A DNA stretch of 64,000 bases from positions 1 through 64,000 of the forward strand of contig NZ_SRUU01000026.1 of assembly GCF_004791585.1 (NCBI RefSeq), in the 5' to 3' direction. The notes beneath the pieces were generated by a model. The model saw nothing but the letters and a program-made list of their open reading frames with translations, was not told where the DNA came from and ran no database searches. The stretch comes from Mesorhizobium sp. M1C.F.Ca.ET.210.01.1.1 (GTDB taxonomy: Bacteria; Pseudomonadota; Alphaproteobacteria; Rhizobiales; Rhizobiaceae). This document shows, piece by piece, positions 16,998-25,544 of the stretch. The translations under genes and the position numbers were made by a program. The stretch's first letter is position 1. Each line of letters opens with the position of its first letter.

Positions 16998-18356
16998 ATG
17001 TCTCATTCCGCCGCCGCCAAGCCGGCCACAGCCCGCAAATCCCCAGCGCTAGCCGGCACGGCGCGGGTGCCGGGCGACAAGTCGATCTCGCACCGCTCCT
17101 TCATGTTCGGCGGCCTTGCCTCCGGCGAGACGCGCATCACCGGCCTGCTCGAAGGCGAAGACGTGATGCGCACGGGCGCGGCCATGAAAGCGATGGGCGC
17201 TCATATCGAGAAGAAAGGCGCCGAGTGGGTGATCCGCGGCACCGGCAACGGTGCGCTGCTCGAGCCCGAAGGCCCGCTCGATTTCGGCAATGCCGGCACC
17301 GGCTCGCGGCTGACCATGGGCCTCGTCGGCACCTACGACATGGAAACGACCTTCATCGGCGACGCCTCGCTTTCCGGCCGGCCGATGGGTCGCGTGCTGG
17401 AGCCGCTGCGGCAAATGGGCGTGCAGGTGCTGAAGGCGGCGTCCGGCGACCGCATGCCGATCACGCTGCGCGGCCCGAAACACGCCGCGCCCATTACCTA
17501 TCGGGTGCCGATGGCTTCGGCGCAAGTGAAGTCGGCGGTGCTGCTTGCCGGCTTGAACACGCCGGGCATCACCACGGTGATCGAGCCGGTGATGACGCGC
17601 GACCACACCGAAAAGATGCTCAAAGGCTTTGGCGCGAACCTGACCGTCGAGACCGACGAGCGCGGCGTGCGCCACATCTTCATCGAAGGCCAGGGCAAGC
17701 TGACCGGCCAGACGATCGCGGTGCCGGGCGACCCTTCCTCGGCAGGCTTCCCGCTGGTGGCGGCGCTCATCGTGCCGGGTTCGGACATCGTGATCGAGAA
17801 CGTTCTGATGAACCCGACCCGCACCGGCCTGCTTCTGACGCTGCAGGAGATGGGCGGCCGGATCGACATCCTCAATCCGCGCAATGCCGGCGGAGAGGAT
17901 GTAGCGGACCTGCGCGTGCGCTCCTCCGAACTGAAAGGCGTCGTGGTGCCGCCGGAACGCGCGCCGTCGATGATCGACGAATATCCGGTGCTGGCGGTGG
18001 CGGCGAGCTTCGCCGAAGGCGAGACGCTGATGCAGGGCCTGGAGGAATTGCGCGTCAAGGAGTCCGACCGGCTGTCGGCGGTCGCCAACGGGCTGAAGCT
18101 CAACGGCGTCGACTGCTCCGAGGGCGAGGCGTCGCTCGCGGTGCGCGGCAAGCCGGGCGGCAAGGGGCTGGGCGCGCATCCCAACGGCCAGGACACGGCG
18201 GTGAAGACCCATCTCGACCACCGCATCGCCATGAGCTTCCTGATCATGGGACTGGCGACGGAAAAGCCGGTGACGATCGACGACGCCAACATGATCGCGA
18301 CGAGTTTTCCGGAGTTCATGGGGTTGATGAAGGGACTGGGCGCGGAGATCGAGTGA
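16998..18356 (+). CDS. aroA: 3-phosphoshikimate 1-carboxyvinyltransferase (EPSP synthase)
   Basis: 452 residues from the ATG at 16998; a TTG four codons earlier is less likely. It joins PEP and shikimate 3-phosphate in the aromatic amino acid pathway. The shikimate and phosphate-binding motifs are present: PGDKSISHRSF near 25-36, GNAGTGSRL near 98, and LRVKESDRLSAVANGL near 350. The active-site loop is like the class II enzymes of Agrobacterium and Rhizobium. The gene is followed by cmk and rpsA, the classical bacterial order, although a palindromic repeat separates it from cmk. Confidence 0.96.
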   Translation: MSHSAAAKPATARKSPALAGTARVPGDKSISHRSFMFGGLASGETRITGLLEGEDVMRTGAAMKAMGAHIEKKGAEWVIRGTGNGALLEPEGPLDFGNAGTGSRLTMGLVGTYDMETTFIGDASLSGRPMGRVLEPLRQMGVQVLKAASGDRMPITLRGPKHAAPITYRVPMASAQVKSAVLLAGLNTPGITTVIEPVMTRDHTEKMLKGFGANLTVETDERGVRHIFIEGQGKLTGQTIAVPGDPSSAGFPLVAALIVPGSDIVIENVLMNPTRTGLLLTLQEMGGRIDILNPRNAGGEDVADLRVRSSELKGVVVPPERAPSMIDEYPVLAVAASFAEGETLMQGLEELRVKESDRLSAVANGLKLNGVDCSEGEASLAVRGKPGGKGLGAHPNGQDTAVKTHLDHRIAMSFLIMGLATEKPVTIDDANMIATSFPEFMGLMKGLGAEIE

Positions 18357-18406
18357 CGGGCGATGGCAACCGCAGACCTTCGAGATCGGCCGCTGACGTC
18401 CTTCCC

Positions 18407-18578
18407 GTTGTCATCCTGGGGCGAAGCAAGGAGCGAAGCGATGCGGCGCAGACCCCAGAATCCATGCCGTGACGCCAAAGCGCTGGGACGGTGCAGAATT
18501 CTGGCTCGCAGCATTCTACGGCTGATGTCACGGCGTGGGTCCCAGGGTCTGCGCTTCGCTACGCAGTGGGATGACGAA
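18407..18578. repeat. Long imperfect inverted-repeat element between aroA and cmk
   Basis: The left arm runs from TCATCCTGGGGCGAAGC through GCGCAGACCCCAG to CCATGCCGTGAC (18408-18473). The right arm repeats these words inverted (GTCACGGCGTGGGTCCC, GGGTCTGCGCTTCGC, GGGATGAC; 18529-18576). The spacer is about 55 bases. The whole could form a large hairpin in the aroA-cmk mRNA. It resembles dispersed intergenic palindromes of Mesorhizobium; I see only this copy in the window. Confidence 0.7.
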
Positions 18579-18622
18579 GGCGCGAGGATTTGTCGCCAAG
18601 CAGATCGTGCGGTGGCCCGCCA

Positions 18623-19273
18623 ATGACCCACACCTTCACCATCGCCATCGACGGTCCCGCGGGCGCCGGAAAGGGCACGCTGGCCCGCCGGCTTGCCGAC
18701 CATTACAGGCTGAACCTGCTCGACACCGGCCTCACCTACCGCGCTGTGGCGCATAAGCTGCTGGAGCTCGGCCTGCCGCTCGAGAATGTCTCGGCGGCTG
18801 AGACTGCGGCCCGGCAGGTCGACCTCTCGAAACTCGACCGGACAGTGCTTTCCGCGCACGCGGTGGGCGAAGCGGCTTCCAAGGTCGCGGTCATTCCCAC
18901 TGTCCGGCGCATCCTGGTCGAGAAGCAGCGCGAGTTCGCCAAGGCGCCGCCGGGCGCGGTGCTCGATGGGCGCGACATCGGCACCGTCGTGTGCCCGGAC
19001 GCCGACATCAAGCTCTATGTGACGGCGAGCGCTGCGGTGCGGGCGAGGCGCCGTCTGGCCGAGATCGAGAGCATGGGCGGCAGCGCCGATTTCGCCACGA
19101 TCCTCGCCGACATCGAGCGCCGCGACGAGCGCGATATGGGCCGCGCCGACTCGCCGCTCAAGCCAGCCGCCGACGCGCACTTGCTTGATACCAGCGAAAT
19201 GGCTATAGAAGCCGCGTTTCTGGCGGCGATGGCGATCGTTGACGACGTCCTCACCAAAAGAGACAAAGCCTGA
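18623..19273 (+). CDS. cmk: Cytidylate kinase
   Basis: 216 residues from the ATG at 18623 (MTHTFTIAIDGPAGAGKGT). The P-loop GPAGAGKGT is at 11-19. LDTGLTYRAVA contacts CMP, and LDGRDIGTVVCPDADIKLYVTAS plus RRDERDMGR complete the family signature. It phosphorylates CMP and dCMP to the diphosphates in the cytosol. An upstream in-frame start at 18590 adds 11 residues without family support. It lies between aroA and rpsA as in most proteobacteria. Confidence 0.95.
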   Translation: MTHTFTIAIDGPAGAGKGTLARRLADHYRLNLLDTGLTYRAVAHKLLELGLPLENVSAAETAARQVDLSKLDRTVLSAHAVGEAASKVAVIPTVRRILVEKQREFAKAPPGAVLDGRDIGTVVCPDADIKLYVTASAAVRARRRLAEIESMGGSADFATILADIERRDERDMGRADSPLKPAADAHLLDTSEMAIEAAFLAAMAIVDDVLTKRDKA

Positions 19274-19326
19274 TCCGGGTTTTCGATTGCCGTCGGCGCC
19301 GAAAATACCCATATCGGGCACGAACC

Positions 19327-19405
19327 AGCCTGCCAGCATTCTTCATGCGCCGGACTTGCCGCTAAAAGCGGCCGAGGGCTTTTCAGCCCGGAACGCCGGC
19401 AGGCT
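19327..19405 (+). ncRNA. Candidate structured leader of rpsA mRNA (multi-branched)
   Basis: The 193-base gap before rpsA can fold into a closed multi-branch structure. AGCCTGCC (19327-19334) pairs perfectly with GGCAGGCT (19398-19405). Inside lie two perfect hairpins, GCCGCT-AAA-AGCGGC (19358-19372) and GGGCT-TTTC-AGCCC (19376-19389). Ribosomal protein S1 is known to repress its own mRNA in Escherichia coli through leader structure. An analogous role here is inference; no conservation could be tested. Confidence 0.45.
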
Positions 19406-19466
19406 CACGCAACGCTAACCCACGGCGCCCGCTCCGCTTGTCATGCGGAGCACTCCAGGAGAAACA

Positions 19467-21164
19467 ATGTCAGCTGCAAATCCCACTCGCGATGATTTCG
19501 CGAGCATGCTCGAAGAATCATTCACCGCCGGCCATTCCGGCGAGGGCCAGGTTGTCCGGGGCACGATCACCGCGATCGAAAAGGACATGGCCATCATTGA
19601 CGTCGGCCTCAAGGTCGAAGGCCGCGTGCCGCTGAAGGAATTCGGCGCCAAGGGCAAGGACTCCTCCCTCAAGGTCGGCGACACCGTCGAAGTCTATGTC
19701 GAGCGCATCGAGAACGCGCTTGGCGAGGCCATGCTGTCGCGCGAGAAGGCTCGCCGCGAGGAGAGCTGGGTGCGCCTCGAAGAGAAGTTCACCAAGGGTG
19801 AGCGCGTCGAAGGCGTCATCTTCAACCAGGTCAAGGGCGGCTTCACCGTCGACCTCGACGGCGCCGTGGCGTTCCTGCCGCGCAGCCAGGTCGACATCCG
19901 TCCGATCCGCGACGTCTCGCCGCTGATGCACAACCCGCAGCCCTTCGAGATCCTCAAGATGGATCGCCGCCGCGGCAACATCGTGGTGTCGCGCCGCACC
20001 GTGCTCGAGGAGAGCCGCGCCGAACAGCGTTCGGAGATCGTGCAGAACCTCGAGGAAGGCCAGGTGGTCGAAGGCGTGGTCAAGAACATCACCGACTACG
20101 GTGCGTTCGTCGACCTCGGCGGCATCGACGGCCTGCTGCATGTCACCGACATGGCATGGCGCCGCGTCAACCATCCGACCGAAATCCTCAACATCGGCCA
20201 GACGGTCAAGGTGCAGATCATCCGCATCAACCAGGAAACCCACCGCATCTCGCTCGGCATGAAGCAGCTCGAGTCGGATCCGTGGTCGGATATCGGCACC
20301 AAGTTCCCGATCGGCAAGAAGATCAAGGGCACCGTCACCAACATCACCGACTACGGCGCGTTCGTTGAGCTGGAGCCGGGCATCGAGGGCCTCATCCACG
20401 TTTCGGAAATGTCGTGGACGAAGAAGAACGTGCATCCCGGCAAGATCCTGTCGACGACGCAGGAAGTCGATGTGGTCGTGCTCGAGGTCGATCCGGCCAA
20501 GCGCCGCATCTCGCTCGGTCTCAAGCAGACGCTGGAGAACCCGTGGGAAGCCTTCGCGCGCAACCATCCGGTTGGCAGCCAGGTCGAGGGCGAGGTCAAG
20601 AACAAGACCGAGTTCGGCCTGTTCATCGGCCTGGAAGGCGACGTGGACGGCATGGTCCACCTCTCCGACCTCGACTGGACCCGTCCGGGCGAGCAGGTGA
20701 TCGAGGAGTACAATCGCGGCGACATGGTCAAGGCGCAGGTGCTCGACGTCGACATCGAGAAGGAGCGCATCTCGCTCGGCATCAAGCAACTGGCCCGCGA
20801 CACGGTCGGCGAGGCAGCGAGCAGCGGCGAGCTGCGCAAGAACGCCGTCGTCACCTGCGAGGTCATCGCGGTCAAGGATGGCGGTCTGGAAGTGCGGCTG
20901 GTCGACAGCGGACTTGAGACCTTCATCAAGCGTTCGGACCTGTCCCGCGATCGCGACGAGCAGCGCCCCGAGCGCTTCACCGTCGGCCAGAAGGTCGACG
21001 CCCGCGTCATCGCCTTCGACAAGAAGACCCGCAAGCTGCAGGTCTCGATCAAGGCGCTGGAAATCGCCGAAGAGAAGGAAGCGGTTGCCCAGTACGGGTC
21101 GACCGACTCCGGCGCCTCGCTGGGCGACATCCTGGGCGCGGCGCTGAAGAAGCAGGGCAACTAA
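19467..21164 (+). CDS. rpsA: 30S ribosomal protein S1
   Basis: 565 residues from the ATG at 19467, preceded by AGGAG. An ATG at 19443 in frame lacks a ribosome site. The protein is made of six S1 (OB-fold) repeats. Those around residues 190-260 and 280-350 share the phrase VVKNITDYGAFVDLGGIDGLLH / TVTNITDYGAFVELEPGIEGLIH in two blocks each. It binds mRNA on the small subunit and helps initiation on structured messages. It is the last gene of the aroA-cmk-rpsA block and is followed by a strong terminator at 21191. Confidence 0.97.
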   Translation: MSAANPTRDDFASMLEESFTAGHSGEGQVVRGTITAIEKDMAIIDVGLKVEGRVPLKEFGAKGKDSSLKVGDTVEVYVERIENALGEAMLSREKARREESWVRLEEKFTKGERVEGVIFNQVKGGFTVDLDGAVAFLPRSQVDIRPIRDVSPLMHNPQPFEILKMDRRRGNIVVSRRTVLEESRAEQRSEIVQNLEEGQVVEGVVKNITDYGAFVDLGGIDGLLHVTDMAWRRVNHPTEILNIGQTVKVQIIRINQETHRISLGMKQLESDPWSDIGTKFPIGKKIKGTVTNITDYGAFVELEPGIEGLIHVSEMSWTKKNVHPGKILSTTQEVDVVVLEVDPAKRRISLGLKQTLENPWEAFARNHPVGSQVEGEVKNKTEFGLFIGLEGDVDGMVHLSDLDWTRPGEQVIEEYNRGDMVKAQVLDVDIEKERISLGIKQLARDTVGEAASSGELRKNAVVTCEVIAVKDGGLEVRLVDSGLETFIKRSDLSRDRDEQRPERFTVGQKVDARVIAFDKKTRKLQVSIKALEIAEEKEAVAQYGSTDSGASLGDILGAALKKQGN

Positions 21165-21190
21165 GCCCCCTCGCCTCGACTGAAACAAAA

Positions 21191-21218
21191 AACCCCGCCG
21201 GAGCGATCCGGCGGGGTT
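21191..21218. terminator. Rho-independent terminator, bidirectional
   Basis: AACCCCGCCGGA (21191-21202), loop GCGA, TCCGGCGGGGTT (21207-21218), then TCTTCTTTG on the plus strand and an A-rich stretch before it, which gives a T-tract on the minus strand. It serves rpsA and the convergent SDR gene ending at 21244. Confidence 0.9.
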
Positions 21219-21243
21219 CTTCTTTGTCCGAACCTTTGTCGTG

Positions 21244-21951
21244 TCAGGCCCTGCCGTAAAGCGGCACGAGCGTGCCGCTCATCGCCTGGTTGGCGGGCGA
21301 GACAAGGTAAGCGATCGCCTCGGCGGCGGCTTCGAGGCTGACCCACTTGGTGAAATCGGCGTCCGGCATGTCGGCGCGGTTGGCGGGCGTGTCGAGCGTC
21401 GAGGGCGCCACGGCGTTGACCAGGATGCCCTTGTGCTTGAGCTCCTCGGCCATGGCCTGGGTCATCGCGGCAACCGCCGCCTTGCTGGCGGCATAGGCGA
21501 CCATGCCGGCGCCGCGCCTGGGATCGAGCCCGGCGCGCGCGGTGACGTTGACGATGCGCCCCGCCGTGCCGGACGCCAGCATCGAGCGCACCGCGGCGCG
21601 GCTGCAAAGGAAGGCGGTGCGCGCATTGGTGTCCATCATCTCGGCAAAGGACGCCGACTCGATCTTTTCCACCGGCGCCATGGTGAAACCGCCGGCGAGA
21701 TGGATCGAGCCCCAAAGCCCAGGCACCTGATGGTAGAAAGCCTCGACCTTGGCGGAGTCCGACAGGTCGACATTATGCGCCAGATGAACGCTGGCATGGG
21801 CCGCGTATGGAAAATGCGGCGGAGCCGCGGCATGGGCATTGGGCACATGGCAGATCGCGCCCTGCTCCAGCAACCTGCCGACAACCGCGCCGCCGAGCGC
21901 CCCAGTGCCGCCCGTCACCACGACATGCCTGCCGTTAAGCGTTTCCGTCAT
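21244..21951 (-). CDS. Short-chain dehydrogenase/reductase
   Basis: 235 residues, a single classical SDR domain. The NAD(P)-binding loop VVVTGGTGALGGAVV is at 10-24. HLAGGF takes the place of the NNAG motif. The catalytic YAASK motif occurs as VAYAASKAAVAAM near 155. The catalytic Ser position is occupied by a Thr in VNVTARAG near 140, so the usual Ser-Tyr-Lys triad appears altered. Substrate is unknown. It is a single gene facing rpsA across a shared terminator. Confidence 0.82.
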   Translation of the reverse strand: MTETLNGRHVVVTGGTGALGGAVVGRLLEQGAICHVPNAHAAAPPHFPYAAHASVHLAHNVDLSDSAKVEAFYHQVPGLWGSIHLAGGFTMAPVEKIESASFAEMMDTNARTAFLCSRAAVRSMLASGTAGRIVNVTARAGLDPRRGAGMVAYAASKAAVAAMTQAMAEELKHKGILVNAVAPSTLDTPANRADMPDADFTKWVSLEAAAEAIAYLVSPANQAMSGTLVPLYGRA

Positions 21952-22153
21952 ATTTCGACCGCTCCTGTCACTTTTTTATGGTTATGCCGCCCCAGTCTCG
22001 AACGTCGCGCCTTTCGTGCTGTCACTCAATTGAAATATCGACATGGCTGGCGCAGCGTCTTTGCATGCGTCAGCCCAGCGGAGAATTGCGCCGCCGCTGC
22101 TGAGCCGGCGTGGCGAATTCGAGCGCCGGCAAACACACGCGACCCCGGGGACT

Positions 22154-23734
22154 TCAATCGACCGTGATTTCGATAACGCGCGGCTTGCCGGCCGCTCGCG
22201 CGCGCTTCAGCGCCTCGGCCAGGCCGCCGACACTGGCGAGCCGCTCGGCCTCGATGCCATAGGCCTCGGCGAGCTTGCAGAAATCCGGCGGCGCCGGCGA
22301 CACGCCGACCGGCTCGACGCCGACATCGAGCATCGAGGTCTCGATCTCGCGATAGCCGCGGTTGTTCCAGACGACGAAGATCACCGGTGCCCCGGCATCG
22401 AGCGCCGCGCCGAGTTCCGGCAGCGTGAACTGGAAGCCGCCGTCGCCGGTGAGACACACGACCGGTGCCTCGGGCACGGCAAGGGCGGCGCCGATCGCCG
22501 CCGGCGGACCGTAGCCCAGCGCGCCGAAGCCGGTCGCGGCATTGAACCAGCCGCCCGGACGATCATGGTCGTAATAGAGATTGGCGGCATAGATCGGCTG
22601 GGTCGAGTCGCCGACGATGACGGCGCCGGGCAGCGCGTCGCGGATCACCTCCACAGCCCTCACCTGCGCCAGATAGTCGGGCTTCAGCTCGGCCAGCGCT
22701 GCCTCCCGCCCCGCTGCCGCGCGGGCTTCGCCGTCTTTCGCGGCGACATGAGCCGGGCCGAGCTCGGCCAGCAGAGCGCCAAGCGCCTCGGCGCAATCGG
22801 CCTGGATTCCAACCGTCACCGGACGACGGGCGAGCTGGTCAGCGCCGATGTCGATGCGGATGAGGCTCGGCGGCAGGACGAAGCCGCCGTCGCCATAGCC
22901 GTCATAGTCGGTCGGGCCGAATTCGGTGCCGGCGGCGATCACCAGATCGGCGTCCGCCATCAATGCGCGCACCGCCTTCAGGCTGGGGCTCGCCGGCACG
23001 CAGAGCGGATGACGGTGCAGCAGGCCGCGCGCATTGGCGGTCTCGACGACCGGCGCGCCCAAAGCTTCGGCAAAGCGCGTCAGCGCCGCATCGGCCTTCT
23101 TGGCGCCGCCACCGGCCAGGATCAATGGGCGGCGAGCCGCCTTGATCAGCCGCGCGGCGTCGGTGATCGCCGCAGCGGCCGGAGCGGGTGGCGCGGCGTT
23201 GCTGAGGACCGCCGCAATCCCGTCGGCAGGCTTCACCATGACGTCGGTCGGAATCTCGATATGAACCGGACCCGGCCGAGACGAGGTGAAAACGGCGAAG
23301 GCGCGGGCAAGCGCGCCGGGCAGTTCACCGGCCTCGGTGACGCGCTCGGAGAACAGCGCCACCTTCTCCATCATGCCGCGCTGGTCGGGCAGTTCGTGCA
23401 GGAATCCGAGCCCCTTGCCCAGCGTATCGGTGGCGTTGACGCCGGAGATCACCAGCATCGGCACCGAATCGGCGCGAGCCTGGCCCATGGCGGTGATGGT
23501 GTTGGTGAGCCCCGGCCCGGTGATGACGAAGGCGACGCCCGGCCGGCCGCCGGCGCGTGCATAGCCGTCGGCCATGAAGCCGGCGCCCTGCTCGTGGCGC
23601 GGCGTGATATGGCGGATCCTCGAGCGCGCCAGGCCGCGATAGAGCTCGACCGTGTGCACGCCCGGAATGCCGAAGACGGTGTCGACGCCATGCGCCTCGA
23701 GCAAGGTGATGAGCGCTTCGCCGAGCGTGGTCAT
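22154..23734 (-). CDS. Thiamine-diphosphate enzyme, acetolactate synthase-like; probably 5-guanidino-2-oxopentanoate decarboxylase
   Basis: 526 residues from the ATG at 23734 with GGGAGA before it. The TPP-activating Glu is in RHEQGAGFMADGYAR near 48. The central domain has ILAGGGAKKADAAL, and the TPP/Mg motif is GDGGFQFTLPELGAAL...NNRGY near 435-465. The family includes acetolactate synthase and 2-keto acid decarboxylases. There is no small ALS subunit nearby. The upstream genes encode a TetR regulator and a guanidino hydrolase, and the divergent genes a basic amino acid importer. I therefore favour decarboxylation of 2-ketoarginine (AruI-like) in arginine transaminase-type breakdown. This specificity is an inference. 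Confidence 0.7.
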   Translation of the reverse strand: MTTLGEALITLLEAHGVDTVFGIPGVHTVELYRGLARSRIRHITPRHEQGAGFMADGYARAGGRPGVAFVITGPGLTNTITAMGQARADSVPMLVISGVNATDTLGKGLGFLHELPDQRGMMEKVALFSERVTEAGELPGALARAFAVFTSSRPGPVHIEIPTDVMVKPADGIAAVLSNAAPPAPAAAAITDAARLIKAARRPLILAGGGAKKADAALTRFAEALGAPVVETANARGLLHRHPLCVPASPSLKAVRALMADADLVIAAGTEFGPTDYDGYGDGGFVLPPSLIRIDIGADQLARRPVTVGIQADCAEALGALLAELGPAHVAAKDGEARAAAGREAALAELKPDYLAQVRAVEVIRDALPGAVIVGDSTQPIYAANLYYDHDRPGGWFNAATGFGALGYGPPAAIGAALAVPEAPVVCLTGDGGFQFTLPELGAALDAGAPVIFVVWNNRGYREIETSMLDVGVEPVGVSPAPPDFCKLAEAYGIEAERLASVGGLAEALKRARAAGKPRVIEITVD

Positions 23735-23749
23735 TGGTCTCTCCCTTTG

Positions 23750-23852
23750 GAGCGGATCACCGTTCAACGGAAACGGTGATCCGCTCTATCTCTTTGTTTC
23801 CTATGCAATTCCGGACGGAAACCGCTTCTCACTTTTCCTGAAATTGGTCTAG
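23750..23852 (+). repeat. RIME-like double-palindrome repeat, copy C
   Basis: The best-paired copy: GAGCGGATCACCGTT / AACGGTGATCCGCTC forms a 15-bp proximal stem. The linker CTTTGTTTCCTATGCAATTCCGG and a distal arm ending TTTTCCTGAAATTGGTC follow. It lies between the TPP enzyme and the TetR gene, and its right end overlaps the last codons of the TetR gene. Confidence 0.8.
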
Positions 23853-24473
23853 CGGCGCCAGGCCGAGCTCGGCCTCGACAGCATTGATGCCAATCGCCGC
23901 CAATTCGCCGGGCGAGAACATCTCGCCGGCCAGGCAGCCTTCGATCCAGAGCCCGTCGATGATCGCATTGATCGCGATGGCATGGTGGCGCAGCTGGCTG
24001 GCGTCCGGCTTTCGCTGTTCGGCGGCGAGCACTTCGGCCACAACCGCTTCCACCTCGTTGCGAAAGCCGAGATAGCCTTCGCGGTGGGCACGGGCGAGCG
24101 TCGGATCCGCACTGGCGCGGCCGAGGAAGGTTGCCCAGAGCGAAAACACCCGCGCGTCGACGATCGGCGCGTTGAGATTGGCAGTGACGAAAGCCGCAAG
24201 GCGCTGGCGCGGCGAGGCGCCGTCCATGGCCAATGCTGCTTTCGCCTGCTCGGTCATGCGGCCAACCAGCGCTGTATAGGCTTCCTGCAGCAGTTCTTCC
24301 TTGCCGGGAAAATAGTGCCGGATCAGCCCGGCGGTGACGCCGGCGCGCAATGCGATCGTGCGCAAGGTGGCGCCCTGCAGGCCATATTCCGCCACGCTGT
24401 CCAGCGTCGCTTCGATCAGATCCTGTCGCCGCCGCTCCTCGCCCTCGCGACGGAACTTACGGCGCGCATTCAT
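23829..24473 (-). CDS. TetR-family transcriptional regulator (BetI-like)
   Basis: 214 residues from the ATG at 24473, which overlaps the stop of the upstream hydrolase gene as ATGA. A longer start at 24500 exists. The DNA-binding helices are ATLRTIALRAGVTAGLIRHYFPGKEELLQEAY, in residues 35-70. The C-terminal ligand domain resembles BetI-type proteins (SLWATFLGRASADP, IDGLWIEGCL). It probably controls the guanidino-compound genes around it through the divergent promoter region at 25343-25544. The last six residues (DQFQEK) and the stop come from the RIME-like repeat at 23750-23852. Confidence 0.85.
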   Translation of the reverse strand: MNARRKFRREGEERRRQDLIEATLDSVAEYGLQGATLRTIALRAGVTAGLIRHYFPGKEELLQEAYTALVGRMTEQAKAALAMDGASPRQRLAAFVTANLNAPIVDARVFSLWATFLGRASADPTLARAHREGYLGFRNEVEAVVAEVLAAEQRKPDASQLRHHAIAINAIIDGLWIEGCLAGEMFSPGELAAIGINAVEAELGLAPLDQFQEK

Positions 24474-25342
24474 TGGCGCAGGATCGGCCGCGTCAGGCAT
24501 GTCGGCCCGCCTTCGCAGGCGATACAGAGCGCATCCGCGTCGAAGATTTCAACCGTGCAGCCGACGGCTTCCATCGCGGCTTTGGTCCTGGGAAAGCCTG
24601 CAACGGCAATGACGTTGAGCGGGCTGGTCGGCAGCACGTTCAGGCTGAGGCCGTTGGAAGCGGCGAACTCTCCGGCGTCGCCTTCGACCAGCCGGATGCC
24701 TCGCGCCTTCAGCATCTGATAGAACGGGGCCGGCAAAAGCGGCGGATAGACCAGCGCGAGGTCGTCGGCCAGCGGGCTGATCACCGACATGAGATGCAGG
24801 CACGCCTCTTCGCCCTGCCAAAGCGGCAGGTCGAAGCCGTAGACGGAAATGCCCAGTGGCGTCAGCAGGTTGGAAACCTGCTGGATGCCTTCCTGGTTGG
24901 AGCGGATACCGCGCCCGATCGCCAGCGTGCGGGCATCAACCCATACGCAATCACCGCCTTCGACCTGGCCGGGAGCCTCGATGCGGCCGAGGATCGGAAT
25001 GCCCAGTCTTGTGTAGGTTTCCTCATGCAGCGACGGCTCCCTGGCGCGCAATGGCTTGCCCATGGACAGGATCAGCGCGCCGCGGTCGGTCATCAGCGAC
25101 GGGTCGTGCGTGAACACCGAATCCGAAAGGCCGTCGGCCTTGTCCTCGATCCATTCGATCTCGGCGCCGGAAGCCGCCACCAGTTCAGCAAGGACCGCGT
25201 GCTCCGACGCAGCTTTCGCCGGGTTGAACCCCGGGCCATAGTGCCAGGCAGCCCTGTCGGCGTCGCGCATGGCGTTGGCCGCCGACCGCATCAGGACGCG
25301 CCGCAGCGGCGCCGCCATGGACTGGGATCCGAAAGCGCTCAT
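24470..25342 (-). CDS. Guanidino-group hydrolase, dimethylarginine dimethylaminohydrolase / arginine deiminase-related
   Basis: 290 residues from the ATG at 25342 (AAGGA five bases before). The amidinotransferase-fold landmarks are present: DKADGLSDSVFTHDPSL near 68-83, QVEGGDCVWVD near 127-136, the catalytic His in CLHLMSV at 183, and the nucleophilic Cys in GGPTCLTRP at 282. Members hydrolyse the guanidino carbon of arginine, methylarginines or agmatine-like compounds through a thiouronium intermediate. It is the first minus-strand gene next to the divergent transporter operon and is translationally coupled to the TetR gene. The exact substrate is open. Confidence 0.75.
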   Translation of the reverse strand: MSAFGSQSMAAPLRRVLMRSAANAMRDADRAAWHYGPGFNPAKAASEHAVLAELVAASGAEIEWIEDKADGLSDSVFTHDPSLMTDRGALILSMGKPLRAREPSLHEETYTRLGIPILGRIEAPGQVEGGDCVWVDARTLAIGRGIRSNQEGIQQVSNLLTPLGISVYGFDLPLWQGEEACLHLMSVISPLADDLALVYPPLLPAPFYQMLKARGIRLVEGDAGEFAASNGLSLNVLPTSPLNVIAVAGFPRTKAAMEAVGCTVEIFDADALCIACEGGPTCLTRPILRQ

Positions 25343-25397
25343 CGATGTCCTTTTAAGCTGAAAAAAATCGGAAAAATTTCATGAAGGGCTACTTATA

Positions 25398-25422
25398 CAC
25401 TTGCACAACAAGGCCGCAAGTG
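25398..25422. promoter_or_regulatory. Inverted repeat in divergent promoter region (candidate TetR operator)
   Basis: CACTTGC (25398-25404) and GCAAGTG (25416-25422) are perfect inverted arms with an 11-base centre. They lie between the divergent hydrolase (25342) and importer (25545) genes, the expected place for an operator shared by both. The TetR-type regulator of the same locus is the obvious candidate to bind it. TTGACG at 25438 could be a -35 element for the plus-strand operon. Confidence 0.45.
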
Positions 25423-25544
25423 CCGTAATGGGCGGGATTGACGGGCTCGCGCGGTTGGGTCCATGCTGAAGTCTGGAGCGCAGTGCAGCGTATGTTGATT
25501 AGCCGGATGGACGTTCGACGAACTGCCCATTTTGAGGTCACCCG

